Made by a program: the position numbers and the translations under genes. From a virus, in IMG/VR virus record IMGVR_UViG_3300035670_000111, positions 24,240 to 88,239 of that record: 64,000 nt of DNA. One strand, 5' to 3'. The notes beneath the pieces were generated by a model. It worked only from the letters and a program-made list of their open reading frames with translations, ran no database searches and was not told the DNA's origin. Numbering within the stretch: position 1 is the stretch's first letter; each line of letters opens with the position of its first letter. Shown here piece by piece: positions 53,043 to 61,576 of this stretch.

Positions 53043-53068
53043 TAAGGGGCCGGGTAACCGGCCCCTTA
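53043..53068. terminator. Bidirectional terminator between lysozyme and endolysin genes
   Basis: An 11-bp perfect stem (TAAGGGGCCGG/CCGGCCCCTTA) with a four-base loop lies between converging genes. Plus strand tail is TCTTTAG; minus strand tail is TTTTTATT, a better T run. It ends both the plus-strand lysozyme transcript and the minus-strand lysis transcript. Confidence 0.9.
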
Positions 53069-53092
53069 TCTTTAGATAGGGATCACATCCTT

Positions 53093-53665
53093 TTATTTGG
53101 GACGACCACAACAAGAGCATGTCTCTGCAGCTGAGGCTTCAGGAGACGGAGATGATTTAGCAGCCCCTTTAAACTTTGGGCGACCAAATCCAACGATGGA
53201 GACTTGCACATTCTTTTTATTTTTTCTATATGCACGTAGTTTTTTGCAGACCTCTCCTCCATTACGCTGGCTACCTTTGGAATCTCCAGAGGTATTTCCC
53301 TCTATGCACCATACGGTGCCGTCTTCGTTGTCTTTGATGACAATTCCGACATGGGAAATTCGATCTACCCCATCCGATGGAAAATCAAAATAAGCTATAT
53401 CGCCTGGCTCTGGATCAGCCATATCTCCGTCAATCCAAGCGTTTTTCTTCTTAAACGCTGCTGCACCATTTGGGGTGTAGACAGTATTAGGGACCTTTAC
53501 TCCCGCTTCATTAGCGCACCAATTTACAAAGCTTCCGCACCATGGCTGAAAGTTAGCTTTTGTATAAGCGCCGTACTTTGTTTCGTTGTCTTTAGGGCCT
53601 TCTACAGTGCCGAGCTCAGCTTTTGCAACTTCAATAAGACGAGCTGCTGTTCCTTGTTCCGCCAT
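53093..53665 (-). CDS. Endolysin with CHAP amidase/peptidase domain
   Basis: 190 residues. A CHAP domain fills residues 5-150: KANFQPWCGSFVNWCANEAG holds the nucleophile Cys and RISHVGIVIKD the His, with WCIEGNTSG following. CHAP enzymes cut peptidoglycan peptides or amide bonds. The tail is Ser/Pro-rich and ends CSCCGRPK. Sits after a holin-like gene, sharing one base with it. Best endolysin candidate of this phage. Confidence 0.88.
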   Translation of the reverse strand: MAEQGTAARLIEVAKAELGTVEGPKDNETKYGAYTKANFQPWCGSFVNWCANEAGVKVPNTVYTPNGAAAFKKKNAWIDGDMADPEPGDIAYFDFPSDGVDRISHVGIVIKDNEDGTVWCIEGNTSGDSKGSQRNGGEVCKKLRAYRKNKKNVQVSIVGFGRPKFKGAAKSSPSPEASAAETCSCCGRPK

Positions 53666-54075
53666 TAGTCGTTATCCCAATCTTCATCTATTGGTTGTGG
53701 TTCTGGCATAGCACCATCTGGCTTAGCTAATCTACGAGCTTTAGCTTCATCGATCTCTGCTTCAAGCTTCTTGTCAGCTTGAGTATTTTTGGCATCCATC
53801 TCTTTATTTGCAAGTTGTGCTGCCATAACATCTTTAGCGCCTGATTGGCCAATGAGAAGTCCTGCAAGAGTTCCGGTGATGAATGTTGCTACGCTACCAA
53901 GAACGTTAAAAAACATCTTGTCGTTTTCAGACTGAGCCCCAATAGGCTGAGTAACGAATAAAAGGCCATAAAGAATACCTATGGCTGTAAAAAATAAAAT
54001 AGAACCTAGAGTGATACCTAGAATGAACTTTAGGCGAGCATCTAGTTCTTGGGGCGTAAGTCTTTCTTTAGCCAT
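53665..54075 (-). CDS. Holin-like membrane protein, 136 aa
   Basis: Two hydrophobic helices, ITLGSILFFTAIGILYGLLF and VLGSVATFITGTLAGLLIGQ, are joined by a short polar loop and followed by a highly charged coiled C-terminus ending in acidic residues. This topology and the overlap with the endolysin gene fit a holin. Charge-rich tail is typical. Confidence 0.75.
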   Translation of the reverse strand: MAKERLTPQELDARLKFILGITLGSILFFTAIGILYGLLFVTQPIGAQSENDKMFFNVLGSVATFITGTLAGLLIGQSGAKDVMAAQLANKEMDAKNTQADKKLEAEIDEAKARRLAKPDGAMPEPQPIDEDWDND

Positions 54076-54097
54076 TTTGTGTTCCTTCTTGTTCTTG

Positions 54098-54277
54098 TTA
54101 TGGTTTTACTAAGTCTTCTGGACAAGAACCATTTGACGTGCAAATAGGTGGCTTGCATTCCGCTGTTTCCCAGTTTGCGGGATCTTGACATGGATACCTA
54201 AAGTGTCCGTCATACCCACAACCTGTCAGGAATACTAAAGATATTCCTGCTAGGAATAGTTTACTCTTATTCTTCAT
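54098..54277 (-). CDS. Small lipoprotein, 59 aa
   Basis: Signal sequence [20 protein letters not shown] ends in a lipobox (LTGC), so the mature protein would be lipidated at Cys20. The mature part is Cys-rich (YPCQDPANWETAECKPPIC). It resembles small lipoproteins of aquatic phages, and by position may act like an outer lysis component. Just under a common size cutoff. Overlaps the two-helix membrane gene by 11 bases. Confidence 0.8.
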   Translation of the reverse strand: MKNKSKLFLAGISLVFLTGCGYDGHFRYPCQDPANWETAECKPPICTSNGSCPEDLVKP

Positions 54278-54440
54278 CCTTTGGGTTCCTCAGGGGGTAA
54301 GTTACTGCCCAAGCAATAAATGTTCCAACAATTGCCCATCCTACAACAGTCTTAGCTGACCCGTCTAGGACAACCCAAGCAATAAACATACCTAGAACAG
54401 TCCAAAGCTGCTCTGCCATGTCTTTTAATAGCTTTACCAT
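54267..54440 (-). CDS. Two-helix membrane protein, 57 aa
   Basis: Helices at residues 13-26 ([13 protein letters not shown]) and 31-49 ([20 protein letters not shown]) with a charged end (RNPKDEE). Compact hairpin topology suggests a holin or antiholin. It starts inside the end of the secreted Pro-rich gene, which implies coupled expression. A pair of holin-like proteins in one lysis region would allow fine timing. Confidence 0.75.
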   Translation of the reverse strand: MVKLLKDMAEQLWTVLGMFIAWVVLDGSAKTVVGWAIVGTFIAWAVTYPLRNPKDEE

Positions 54441-56791
54441 TTTCCTCGTCTCCTAACGATTTTGTCTCCGCCCTTTGCGGTTCCACCTGAAGGGGCCCCA
54501 CCACCGGTATTGGTAGTGGTAGCCGCCGCTGCCATAGTTGCCGCATTTACGGCAGCTTGACCAGCGATGACGGCAGCAACGATTATTTTTTCGGATTCTT
54601 CACGTTCTTCAGGTGACATATCGGCACCTATGCTTCCTAGAGCCATTAGTACCTGTCCAGGATCTTCAAATAGTGCGCCAAGTAATTCTGTGGGGTTCTC
54701 AAGAAGAACCAGAGCCGCAGCTACTTCTGCGGTAATTATGACAGCATTGCCTTCCTCATCAGTTCTAATCTCAACCGGTGTTTGTGGCGGCAAGTCTTCA
54801 TAGCTGACGCCGGCCTCTACAAGCTGCTCTACAGTTATAGGCTCGTCTTGTTCTAATAACTCTTCTATAGGTGTATTATTAGAGGATGATTCTATGGACT
54901 GATTTTCTTGCTCTATCTCTTGTGACGGCTGTTGTGGTTCTGGTTCCTCAACTACGGTCTCTTCCTCCGTCTGCTCCTGCTGTTCTTCGGATTCCGATGA
55001 AGGCTCTTCCGTATCTACTGTTTCTTCTGTGGGTGTCTGCGGTTCTTCTGTGGAAGGCTCAGTAGATGAATCAGTCTCAGTTGGTATATTCTCAGTATCA
55101 TTATCACCATCATCAGGCGTATCAATATCTTCTTCGAGTTCAGGTTCATCTACAGGCTGCTCAGGCTGGGGCTCTTCTGGAGTTTGAGGAGATTCCTGAG
55201 TGGCTTCTTCGTTTTCGGAAGGAGCTTCAGGTTGCTCTGGAGACGGTTCCGGAGTTGGTTCTGGCAGAGGTTCGACCGGAGGTTCAACAGGCTGTTCAGG
55301 AGTTATTGGAGGATCCTCAGACTCAGGTTCTGATGGAGCGTCTGGCTGAGGCGGAATTACAGGATCCTGGGGTTGCTGAGGCTCGGGAGAGGTTGGCTCA
55401 GGCTGAGGCTCAGGTTGAGGTGTTGGAGCCGTGGGCTCAGGAACGGGAGTAGGTTCAGGTGAAGGTTCGGGTGTGGGCTCTGGCTGCGGTTGCGGCTCTG
55501 GCTGCGGCTGTGGCTCTGGTTCAGGCTCTGGTGCGGGAGTTGGCTCAGGTTCTGGAGTCGGAGTGGGATTGGGCTGAGAATCAGGAGAAGGAGTAGGTTC
55601 AGGTGAAGGAGTTGGTTCTGGCTGTGGGGTTGGCTCAGGCTCTGGGGTGGGCTCAGGAGTTGGTTCTGGCTCAGGCTCCGGTGTTGGCTCTGGCTCAGGT
55701 GTCGGCTCTGGTGTCGGCTCTGGTGTTGGTTCTGGCTGGGGCTCTGGCTCGGGCTCTACTGGGGTAGGAGCAAGCTCAACTGCTTCTTCTATTTGCGTAA
55801 CACCAGCTTCTTCTAAAGTAACAACAGTTCCATCTTGTAATCTAGCGCCAGTGCGCTCGCCGCCATATAGCGGTCCATCTACTGTGTAGGTATAAGCAAC
55901 AGTCCCGTCAGTTTGAATCTGACCAGTGATAACAATCTGTGTAGTTTCTCCGGCCATCTGTCCAAACGGACGATAGACGCCATCTACTTGGAACCCACCT
56001 TCGCTTGTACGAATGATGAAATGAGTGTCTGGCATCTGTTGCGGAAGAACCCACCAGTCACGAGACTCAACAGAGATAGATGGAGTATTTGGATAAGTCC
56101 AATAAGTTCCGTCTGCTTGACCAAAGGTAATTACTGAGTTGGTTGTAGCATATACGTTCTCGTATGTAACTCCGTTAAAGACTACAGATGTCTCTAGAGG
56201 AATGCGATAAGATGTGTCATCTCCGCCAGGAGTTACTGTTTCAGTTACTACTGGCTCTGGTTCTGTAGGAGGAGTTGTAGATGCTTGACTTTCAGGGCTC
56301 GTGGATACCGTGGGCGTGGACTCTGTATTGTTTGTTGACTGGGATGATTCTGGGGAAGTTGTGGACGTCGGCTCCACTAAAGCGTCAGATTGAGTTTCTT
56401 CAGTCGTCTGGGATGGAGCGGGTTCTTCTGTTTGAAGATTTGTATCGGAAGGAGCAGGAGAAGGTTCAGTGGCTTCAGGCGAAGGTGAAGGCTCAGGAGT
56501 CGGACTTGGATCGGATGAATCAGAAGTTGGTTCAGGGCTCGGGGATGGAGGCTCCGCAGTGGAATATGTCGTACTGGAAGTTTGAGGGTCCGAAGTTGCA
56601 GAAGAGGGTTCTGGAGTTGGAACAGGAGTTGGAGTCGCTTCGGTCGAAGACTCTGTGGAAGGACTAGGCGTAGGAGTTGATTCTCCTTCTGCGCGAGCAG
56701 GAGCTATCGTTAACAGTACATATATTGTTATAAATCCAAGAACGAAATAAAGTTTTCCGGTTAGTGCTGCGAATAGACGCAGTAATTTCAT
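54434..56791 (-). CDS. Secreted Pro/Glu/Thr-rich protein in the lysis region
   Basis: 785 residues. N-terminal signal peptide ([21 protein letters not shown]), a Ser/Thr/Pro linker, then a beta domain of about 150 residues ([50 protein letters not shown]). Next come about 230 residues of Pro/Glu repeats (PTPEPEP), an acidic stretch, and a hydrophobic Ala-rich C-terminal domain ([36 protein letters not shown]). Could span the thick wall like a stalk and act in lysis or superinfection exclusion. Function is not known; the repeat and secretion signals are clear. Confidence 0.7.
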   Translation of the reverse strand: MKLLRLFAALTGKLYFVLGFITIYVLLTIAPARAEGESTPTPSPSTESSTEATPTPVPTPEPSSATSDPQTSSTTYSTAEPPSPSPEPTSDSSDPSPTPEPSPSPEATEPSPAPSDTNLQTEEPAPSQTTEETQSDALVEPTSTTSPESSQSTNNTESTPTVSTSPESQASTTPPTEPEPVVTETVTPGGDDTSYRIPLETSVVFNGVTYENVYATTNSVITFGQADGTYWTYPNTPSISVESRDWWVLPQQMPDTHFIIRTSEGGFQVDGVYRPFGQMAGETTQIVITGQIQTDGTVAYTYTVDGPLYGGERTGARLQDGTVVTLEEAGVTQIEEAVELAPTPVEPEPEPQPEPTPEPTPEPTPEPEPTPEPEPEPTPEPTPEPEPTPQPEPTPSPEPTPSPDSQPNPTPTPEPEPTPAPEPEPEPQPQPEPQPQPEPTPEPSPEPTPVPEPTAPTPQPEPQPEPTSPEPQQPQDPVIPPQPDAPSEPESEDPPITPEQPVEPPVEPLPEPTPEPSPEQPEAPSENEEATQESPQTPEEPQPEQPVDEPELEEDIDTPDDGDNDTENIPTETDSSTEPSTEEPQTPTEETVDTEEPSSESEEQQEQTEEETVVEEPEPQQPSQEIEQENQSIESSSNNTPIEELLEQDEPITVEQLVEAGVSYEDLPPQTPVEIRTDEEGNAVIITAEVAAALVLLENPTELLGALFEDPGQVLMALGSIGADMSPEEREESEKIIVAAVIAGQAAVNAATMAAAATTTNTGGGAPSGGTAKGGDKIVRRRGKW
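55380..55770 (-). repeat. Pro-Glu codon repeat tract
   Basis: Dense repeats of GAGCC, GARCCW and GAGCCTGAGCC-type units (Pro-Glu-Pro-Thr) create a strongly biased tract of almost 400 bases. Slippage-prone; length may vary between isolates. Confidence 0.85.
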
Positions 56792-56820
56792 CTCTTAATT
56801 ACTTTATCATAGTAAAATAC

Positions 56821-56848
56821 AAATGGCTGGCCTTACGGCCAGCCATTT
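56821..56848. terminator. Strong hairpin terminator after PASTA gene
   Basis: Perfect 12-bp stem AAATGGCTGGCC/GGCCAGCCATTT around a TTAC loop. On the minus strand the following bases are GTATTTTACT. It separates the PASTA gene from the lysis region, which then probably has its own start. Confidence 0.85.
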
Positions 56849-56865
56849 CGTTATTAAGTTGTTGT

Positions 56866-57411
56866 TTACGGTGCGGTGTAAGCGTATTTGACAAGTGCTA
56901 CTGCATCGCCAAGGTTCTTGACAGATGCTGCTGCAGGAGTCTGTGTCTTTACAAGACCGTCGTTTTCTGATGTTGCACCAGCAGCATTATCTGCAGTAGT
57001 TACAGCGCCCTTTACAAAGCCAGCTGCAATAAGAGCAGATTCAGCAGCTGCCTCGGTTAGACCAACTACGTTAGGTACTGCTGCCTGATCAGTTGTATCC
57101 AAGTATGGAGCTTCTGGTGTGTAGTCTGGATAACCGTTCCAGTTATTTGTAACTACGCTGTGGTTGTTTCCAACAACTGAGCTTAGCCCTGGGCTAAGGT
57201 TAACGGTAATAGCTGTCTTTGTTAGAGCTGGGCTCTGCTTTACAGAGTAACCGCTCCAATCTACGTTCTGTGCAGCGTCGGCAGCAACTACTACTGTTGC
57301 GTTTCCGTCGCCTGTGCGATCGTCGTCCGGCTGCATAGGGAAATTACCCCATACAAAGTCAACGGCGATGTTTCCGGCAGTGTTATTTGGATAACCGGTG
57401 TCTCGTGCCAT
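56866..57411 (-). CDS. PASTA-domain virion or surface protein, 181 aa
   Basis: The C-terminal 70 residues form a PASTA domain: VPNVVGLTEAAAESALIAAG, then AVTTADNAAGATS and VALVKYAY. PASTA binds unlinked peptidoglycan or beta-lactam-like ligands in kinases of actinobacteria and firmicutes. The N-terminal 105 residues look like a beta-sandwich of a virion protein (NIAVDFVWGNFPMQPDD). No signal peptide, so a virion-attached wall-binding protein is the likeliest role. Confidence 0.8.
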   Translation of the reverse strand: MARDTGYPNNTAGNIAVDFVWGNFPMQPDDDRTGDGNATVVVAADAAQNVDWSGYSVKQSPALTKTAITVNLSPGLSSVVGNNHSVVTNNWNGYPDYTPEAPYLDTTDQAAVPNVVGLTEAAAESALIAAGFVKGAVTTADNAAGATSENDGLVKTQTPAAASVKNLGDAVALVKYAYTAP

Positions 57412-57435
57412 TAAAGTTCCTATTCTCTAGAGAGT

Positions 57436-57708
57436 TTAACAATCCCATGCGCGAAGGGATTTGTTAATTCTACTATTTGGGTCTCGGGCAGTCTTGCTAG
57501 ACGTGTTCTTTTTCTTCATACCCTCCATACGGGCGCAGAAGGACTTACGACGTGCTGCAGACTTCTTTGACTTACTGGCTTCAGCCTTCTTTACAGGAGG
57601 CTTTAAATTACCCCCGGTTTCACGGTTATAGGAGGCACGGCCTTTGGCGTTTAACCCACCCTTTGGGTTCTTGCCCTCAGATCTTTGCCAAGCAGCGGAT
57701 TTAGCCAC
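57436..57708 (-). CDS. Basic phage protein, DUF6321-like, 90 aa
   Basis: The phrases AWQRSEGKNPKGGLNAKGRA and KSFCARMEGMKKK, TARDPNSRINKSLRAWDC are typical of a small family (DUF6321, from memory) common in phages. Role unknown, maybe DNA or RNA binding because of its charge. GTG start. Overlaps the next gene by eight bases. Confidence 0.8.
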   Translation of the reverse strand: MAKSAAWQRSEGKNPKGGLNAKGRASYNRETGGNLKPPVKKAEASKSKKSAARRKSFCARMEGMKKKNTSSKTARDPNSRINKSLRAWDC

Positions 57709-57991
57709 GTTTCTTAGCCACCTTCTTTGTTAGAGTCGCCTTCTTCTTTGTAGGCTTCTTTTTAGCAGACTTCTTTGCAGCCTTTTTCTTTGCAGGAGCT
57801 TTCTTAGCTGTCTTTTTCTTAGCTGCGGCTTTCTTTTTGGCTTTTGACTTAAATTCAATTTCATCAAGTGTTTTAAGAGCGTCTGAGATGAAGAACTCCA
57901 TCATTTCGTCTTCTTGACGCTTCTTATCATTTATGATGGCCCAAGTACCAATACCTACAGCCATAGCTCCTAAAATTATCCATAGTTCCAT
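57701..57991 (-). CDS. Membrane-anchored Lys/Ala-rich (histone H1-like) protein, 96 aa
   Basis: Starts at the ATG after the preceding stop; the longer frame covers another gene. The N-terminus is one membrane helix (WIILGAMAVGIGTWAII), followed by a short polar link and a tail of AKKKAAAKKKTAKKA repeats like histone H1 or mycobacterial HupB tails. A DNA-binding tail tethered to the membrane would be unusual. Confidence 0.65.
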   Translation of the reverse strand: MELWIILGAMAVGIGTWAIINDKKRQEDEMMEFFISDALKTLDEIEFKSKAKKKAAAKKKTAKKAPAKKKAAKKSAKKKPTKKKATLTKKVAKKRG

Positions 57992-57992
57992 G

Positions 57993-58292
57993 TTACTTAC
58001 CGTCTTTCTTTCCTGCTCGCCGTTTATTTTCTTTGCCCACATTTTTACTGTGGGATATTGCTCTAAGGTTACCCTTAGAGTCATTGTTCTTGTTGTTATC
58101 TTTGTGATCTACGTCTGTATCTTTAGATAACTTCCCATTTTTCTTCTCGTACTTATGACGAGCAGCGTTTTTAGATGTAGTTCTCCATTTACCAGACGAG
58201 TCCTTGTAGTGTATGACGACGATCTTACGGCCGCCGTTCTGCTTAGAGCCTTTATACTCCTTGCCTTCACCTACTACTTTTTGTTTAGCCAT
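57993..58292 (-). CDS. HNH endonuclease-like protein, 99 aa
   Basis: The motif DVDHKDNNKNNDSKGNLRA resembles the HNH active site with the first His and a following Asn/His set (ISHSKNVGKENKRR). Protein is small and basic, as phage HNH enzymes are. Near the head of the basic-protein island, overlapping the next gene. It may be a homing-type or packaging-linked nuclease; activity uncertain because the third catalytic residue is not clear. Confidence 0.65.
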   Translation of the reverse strand: MAKQKVVGEGKEYKGSKQNGGRKIVVIHYKDSSGKWRTTSKNAARHKYEKKNGKLSKDTDVDHKDNNKNNDSKGNLRAISHSKNVGKENKRRAGKKDGK

Positions 58293-58473
58293 TTTTTCTG
58301 TGCCACACTTTCGTAGCTCTTACACCCTGAGCAACAGTTTTAGCACCAGCTTTTTTAGTTAGGTTAATCTTGTCGTACTTGCCTTTCTTACCGGCATGGT
58401 CGACAATAACGTCACCTTTCTTGTTTTTCTTGACTGTATGCTTTTCTCCGTCAGCTTTAAATGTCTTAGCCAT
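58285..58473 (-). CDS. Small basic protein, 62 aa
   Basis: Lys- and Gly-rich, with a strand-turn-strand core (VIVDHAGKKGKYDKINL) and a tail ATKVWHRKNG. Overlaps both neighbours by eight bases. No family recognised. Likely nucleic acid binding from charge alone. Confidence 0.6.
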   Translation of the reverse strand: MAKTFKADGEKHTVKKNKKGDVIVDHAGKKGKYDKINLTKKAGAKTVAQGVRATKVWHRKNG

Positions 58474-58615
58474 TCTTTTTCACCCTTGGATACGGTTCTA
58501 GCTTAGCTTTTATAGTTCCATCTTTGCGAAGACGTACGATCCAACCGTCTTTTATCTGTGTTTTGTTAAAACCATGGTGTGGTTTAAACTTTCCGCTACT
58601 CAAATGGACCACCAT
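58466..58615 (-). CDS. Small basic protein, about 49 aa
   Basis: Core GFNKTQIKDGWIVRLRKDG and a PYPRVKKNG tail suggest a small beta-rich fold. Start is uncertain: ATG at 58615 is used here; a TTG at 58603 overlaps the stop of the preceding gene as TTGA and is also attractive; an upstream GTG would overlap much of that gene. Confidence 0.5.
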   Translation of the reverse strand: MVVHLSSGKFKPHHGFNKTQIKDGWIVRLRKDGTIKAKLEPYPRVKKNG

Positions 58616-58758
58616 CCTTCGTATTTTGCGTTCGGGTTGGCTTTTTTCCACTCCCTAGCAAGCTGATTTTGAAGAGCCCAGTCTACCTCATGGGTATCTT
58701 TGCCACATTTGGGGCATATTTTTGTCCCAAAATTTTTATAAACGTGCTCGCAGTACAT
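58600..58758 (-). CDS. Small zinc-binding protein, 52 aa
   Basis: Short gene not over 60 codons. MYCEHVYKNFGTKICPKCG has C-x-x-H and CPKC, a likely zinc site; the rest (DTHEVDWALQNQLAREWKK, then YEGWWSI) is a pattern I recognise from small proteins of aquatic phages. ATG shares one base with the TAG/TAA of the gene before. Function unknown. Confidence 0.75.
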   Translation of the reverse strand: MYCEHVYKNFGTKICPKCGKDTHEVDWALQNQLAREWKKANPNAKYEGWWSI

Positions 58759-59009
58759 TAGCAGCCACACTTTGTCTTAAATTGACCACAAGGACGGCAA
58801 GTAAGACGGTCTTTTGACTCTAAAATGCCTTTATCTTCGATGGTGTTCTCGAATTCGTGCACTTTTTTGTAACTTCCAAAGCCTCGCCTGCCCATTCCAT
58901 GATAAGAATTAGCAGCTACAACTTCTGGATCGTTCCACGGACGCGCTGATTTAGCAGTTCTGTCGTGGATCGCTCCAGAAGTAGTGGCTTTGTTACGTCT
59001 TTTTGCCAT
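58758..59009 (-). CDS. Small basic protein with Cys-rich end, 83 aa
   Basis: Basic N-terminus (AKRRNKATTSG), central charged part, and a C-terminal knot LTCRPCGQFKTKCGC that could bind zinc. Begins nine bases after the disordered 555-residue gene ends. No family recognised. Confidence 0.6.
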   Translation of the reverse strand: MAKRRNKATTSGAIHDRTAKSARPWNDPEVVAANSYHGMGRRGFGSYKKVHEFENTIEDKGILESKDRLTCRPCGQFKTKCGC

Positions 59010-59018
59010 AAACGTGTC

Positions 59019-60686
59019 TTAATCTAAGCTAAGACGCTTCTTAGGCTTCTTAACTTCAACAAACTTAGGACGCTTACGAGGTACACGCTCAGAAGTTGTC
59101 CCTCCACCTTCAACAGGCTTGGTGCTGATGTACGCACCGCCAGTGCCTAGAGGTGGACGCTCTGTCTTAGGAGCAGCTTCTCCGCCACTCATAGCAGCAG
59201 TAAGAGCAGATGTAGCTCTATCCTGACGACGTTGACGATTGGCCTCACGAGTATCTTGCGCCTCCATAGCTTTACGTTCTTTGTGCGCGTGAATCTGAGC
59301 GTTTAAATACTCAGTATGGGTCAAAGAACCCTTAGGAGCTCTAAACTTTTTATATACTTTTATATTTCTGCCCTGTTCATCACGGGTCTTTGTTTGATGC
59401 CAACCCTCATAGCTACGAGACTCTTTGTACTCTCCACTAGAAGGGTCGATACTCCAACGGGTTATCTTTCCGGCAGAACGAGTCATTTTGCTACCTGGAG
59501 GGCCAACTTTTGTTTTTTTAGTACTAGCCGAGTGTGCTTCAGTAACATGCCTATGGAAAGATGGCATATCTGAACCGCTATGTTTTACATAATCCATAAT
59601 CTCTGTAGCGCTGTGATCCGGGAAATGTACACGAGCAAGTTCTTGAGCCATAGCTTCATGTGAGTAGGTATATTCGCTCATGCTTGGTACTGATACAGTA
59701 GCTTTAGGATTTTTTGCTTGAGCAGTTTCTCTATCAAGAGTTTGAGCAGCAAGAGCTGACTCACCAATCTTTGATGGAAGTTTTATTTTTCCTGATGCAA
59801 TGCGTTTAGCAAGCTTTGCCGCAGCACGTTTGCGCTTGCGCTCGCCACTTGTAGAGCGACCAGCAATATCCATAGGACGGTACTCAGTAGTCTTTAATCC
59901 GCCAGGAAGTCTGCGCTTTGCTTTGCGTCTAGTTTCTTTAATGCTTCCTGCACTACGCATTTCGCGTGTTTCTGAATTAGTTGCTTCAATTTTTGGTGCG
60001 GAGGTAAGTACTTCTCTGGTCATAGGTACACCAGCAGCAGTAGTTACTGGAACATCTTTTTTCTTCTTTTTTACTGTAATTGGTTCTTTTTTTACACCTA
60101 CTTTAGACCCAGCATAACCTCCGGAGAGTGCATCTGGAGCGCCGGCACCTTTACCAACGACCATAGCTCCGCCGAATTCAGCGCCACGATCTGGTTTTGC
60201 AGGTGGAGTTCCTGGGGCAGTTCCGCGTCCTGGAACAATGGCTGGGCCAGCTGCCTTATCTGCAGCAACGGCACGCATTGGTTTTCTCTTTGGACGTGGG
60301 CTAGAAGGCATTGGTGTTTCAGAGATTGAAGCTTCAAGCTCTGCTTTTCTGCTTGCAAACTTATCTTTCTTATATGCAGGTAGATCAGATAGGTTTTGTG
60401 CACCTAATTCTCTGTCTGCAGCTTTTCGTTCTCTTACTTCAGCAGCTTCTTTTAGGCGAACACCTTCGTTTTCTGCCCTAACTTCGTCAGCACTCTTATA
60501 ACTACGGAAGTCGCTTTGTTTTCCTTCACGAGGATCAACAATACCTCTACGACTTGCTGGTTTATCAGCACTTGTTTTTTCTTTCTTTATGCCGCCAGTT
60601 TTTCCGCGAAGCTTGCTCTTAACAGGAGCTTTCTCGTCAGGAACATAGGTGTAGGTAGCCTTAGGGCTTGGTTTGCGCTTAGCCAT
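59019..60686 (-). CDS. Large basic, mostly disordered protein, 555 aa
   Basis: Rich in Lys, Arg, Ala, Ser and Pro with few hydrophobic clusters, except a short folded patch near residues 345-385 (EYTYSHEAMAQELARVHFPD). Basic character recalls internal head or DNA-condensing proteins. It may be a virion-packaged or host-DNA-binding protein. TAATG junction with the following gene. No family match. Confidence 0.6.
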   Translation of the reverse strand: MAKRKPSPKATYTYVPDEKAPVKSKLRGKTGGIKKEKTSADKPASRRGIVDPREGKQSDFRSYKSADEVRAENEGVRLKEAAEVRERKAADRELGAQNLSDLPAYKKDKFASRKAELEASISETPMPSSPRPKRKPMRAVAADKAAGPAIVPGRGTAPGTPPAKPDRGAEFGGAMVVGKGAGAPDALSGGYAGSKVGVKKEPITVKKKKKDVPVTTAAGVPMTREVLTSAPKIEATNSETREMRSAGSIKETRRKAKRRLPGGLKTTEYRPMDIAGRSTSGERKRKRAAAKLAKRIASGKIKLPSKIGESALAAQTLDRETAQAKNPKATVSVPSMSEYTYSHEAMAQELARVHFPDHSATEIMDYVKHSGSDMPSFHRHVTEAHSASTKKTKVGPPGSKMTRSAGKITRWSIDPSSGEYKESRSYEGWHQTKTRDEQGRNIKVYKKFRAPKGSLTHTEYLNAQIHAHKERKAMEAQDTREANRQRRQDRATSALTAAMSGGEAAPKTERPPLGTGGAYISTKPVEGGGTTSERVPRKRPKFVEVKKPKKRLSLD

Positions 60687-61381
60687 TACATGCCGCCCTT
60701 CTTGTTACCATTAGAACTAGAAATATTTCCATTTGCCTTTGGTTTAGGAAGTGAAGGTTTCTTTGACTTTGTTGTCTTTTTAGTTTTAGGAGTAGTATCC
60801 ATTTTTCCAGCACTATCTTCACGTTTTGCAACCATAGAATCATAAGCCTTATTAAGGCCAAGACCTTCGGCTTCCTTAATCTTTCCGCTAGTAACAGCCT
60901 CAGAAACTTCTTTTTTGGTTACATATGGTTTTCTACCGCTAGGGGTTTTTCCCGACTTCTTACCGGTATCTTTCATATCTGATGTAGAAGTATCTGGAGT
61001 AGATTCTGGGGTGTTAGTGGTAGTACCTTTTGTTTCAGGTTTAGCTCCGCTCTTGCCCTTAGTTCCTTTTTTATCTGAACCAGGCTTAGGAGTTGGAGGC
61101 GTATATGTTGGTTGAAACTCCATACCTTGACGCCCAAACCTCTTTACATTTTGGTCTTTAAGAGTAGGGATTAATTTCATCATCTCATCACGACCAATGC
61201 GATCAGCTGCAAGATTCATACTTGCTTCATTTGCGCGATCGTATTGCTTTAAAAGCATATTTCTTTTTCCGCTAATCGAATCGATTGCGAATTTACCGAG
61301 GCCAGCTAGAAGATTACCTGTTCTGCTGCCACCTGTAGCATCTGGGCCGAATCCACCTGAACGGAAGGGCTGTTTTGCCAT
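60686..61381 (-). CDS. Basic, mostly disordered protein, 231 aa
   Basis: First 80 residues may be folded (LLAGLGKFAIDSISGKRNML, then RIGRDEMMKLIPTLKD), the rest is Lys/Thr/Ser/Gly-rich low-complexity (KGTKGKSGAKPETKGTTT). Together with the 555-residue neighbour it forms a pair of disordered basic proteins. Function unknown. Confidence 0.6.
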   Translation of the reverse strand: MAKQPFRSGGFGPDATGGSRTGNLLAGLGKFAIDSISGKRNMLLKQYDRANEASMNLAADRIGRDEMMKLIPTLKDQNVKRFGRQGMEFQPTYTPPTPKPGSDKKGTKGKSGAKPETKGTTTNTPESTPDTSTSDMKDTGKKSGKTPSGRKPYVTKKEVSEAVTSGKIKEAEGLGLNKAYDSMVAKREDSAGKMDTTPKTKKTTKSKKPSLPKPKANGNISSSNGNKKGGM

Positions 61382-61393
61382 TTATTCCTTCTT

Positions 61394-61576
61394 TCAAAAT
61401 AACGGGGTAGCTTTTGCTCCCTTTTGTTTTAACGCCGTAGCATGTTTATTGTAATGGTGCATACAGAAGAATAAAGTCCCAAACGGCATAGAACAGCGAA
61501 TCAGCGCCTTAGCGCTGCAGGAATCGCAGGTTTCAGGAAGCCGAGCCTCCGCCGTCTCCTCCTGCAGAAGATCCAT
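61394..61576 (-). CDS. Cys/His protein of the DUF7455 type, 60 aa
   Basis: ETCDSCSAKALIRCSMPFGT then LFFCMHHYNKH matches an actinobacterial zinc-binding family (DUF7455, from memory: CD-x-C-G-A...L-F-C-x-H-H). Its presence supports an actinobacterial host. The longer reading overlaps another gene in a different frame; ATG at 61576 is used, though no strong ribosome site precedes it. Confidence 0.65.
   Translation of the reverse strand: MDLLQEETAEARLPETCDSCSAKALIRCSMPFGTLFFCMHHYNKHATALKQKGAKATPLF

Noticed and set aside
55066-55452. Plus-strand open frame opposite the Pro/Glu repeat gene
   Set aside because: Arises from the Pro-Glu codon tract; no start signal and no family resemblance.
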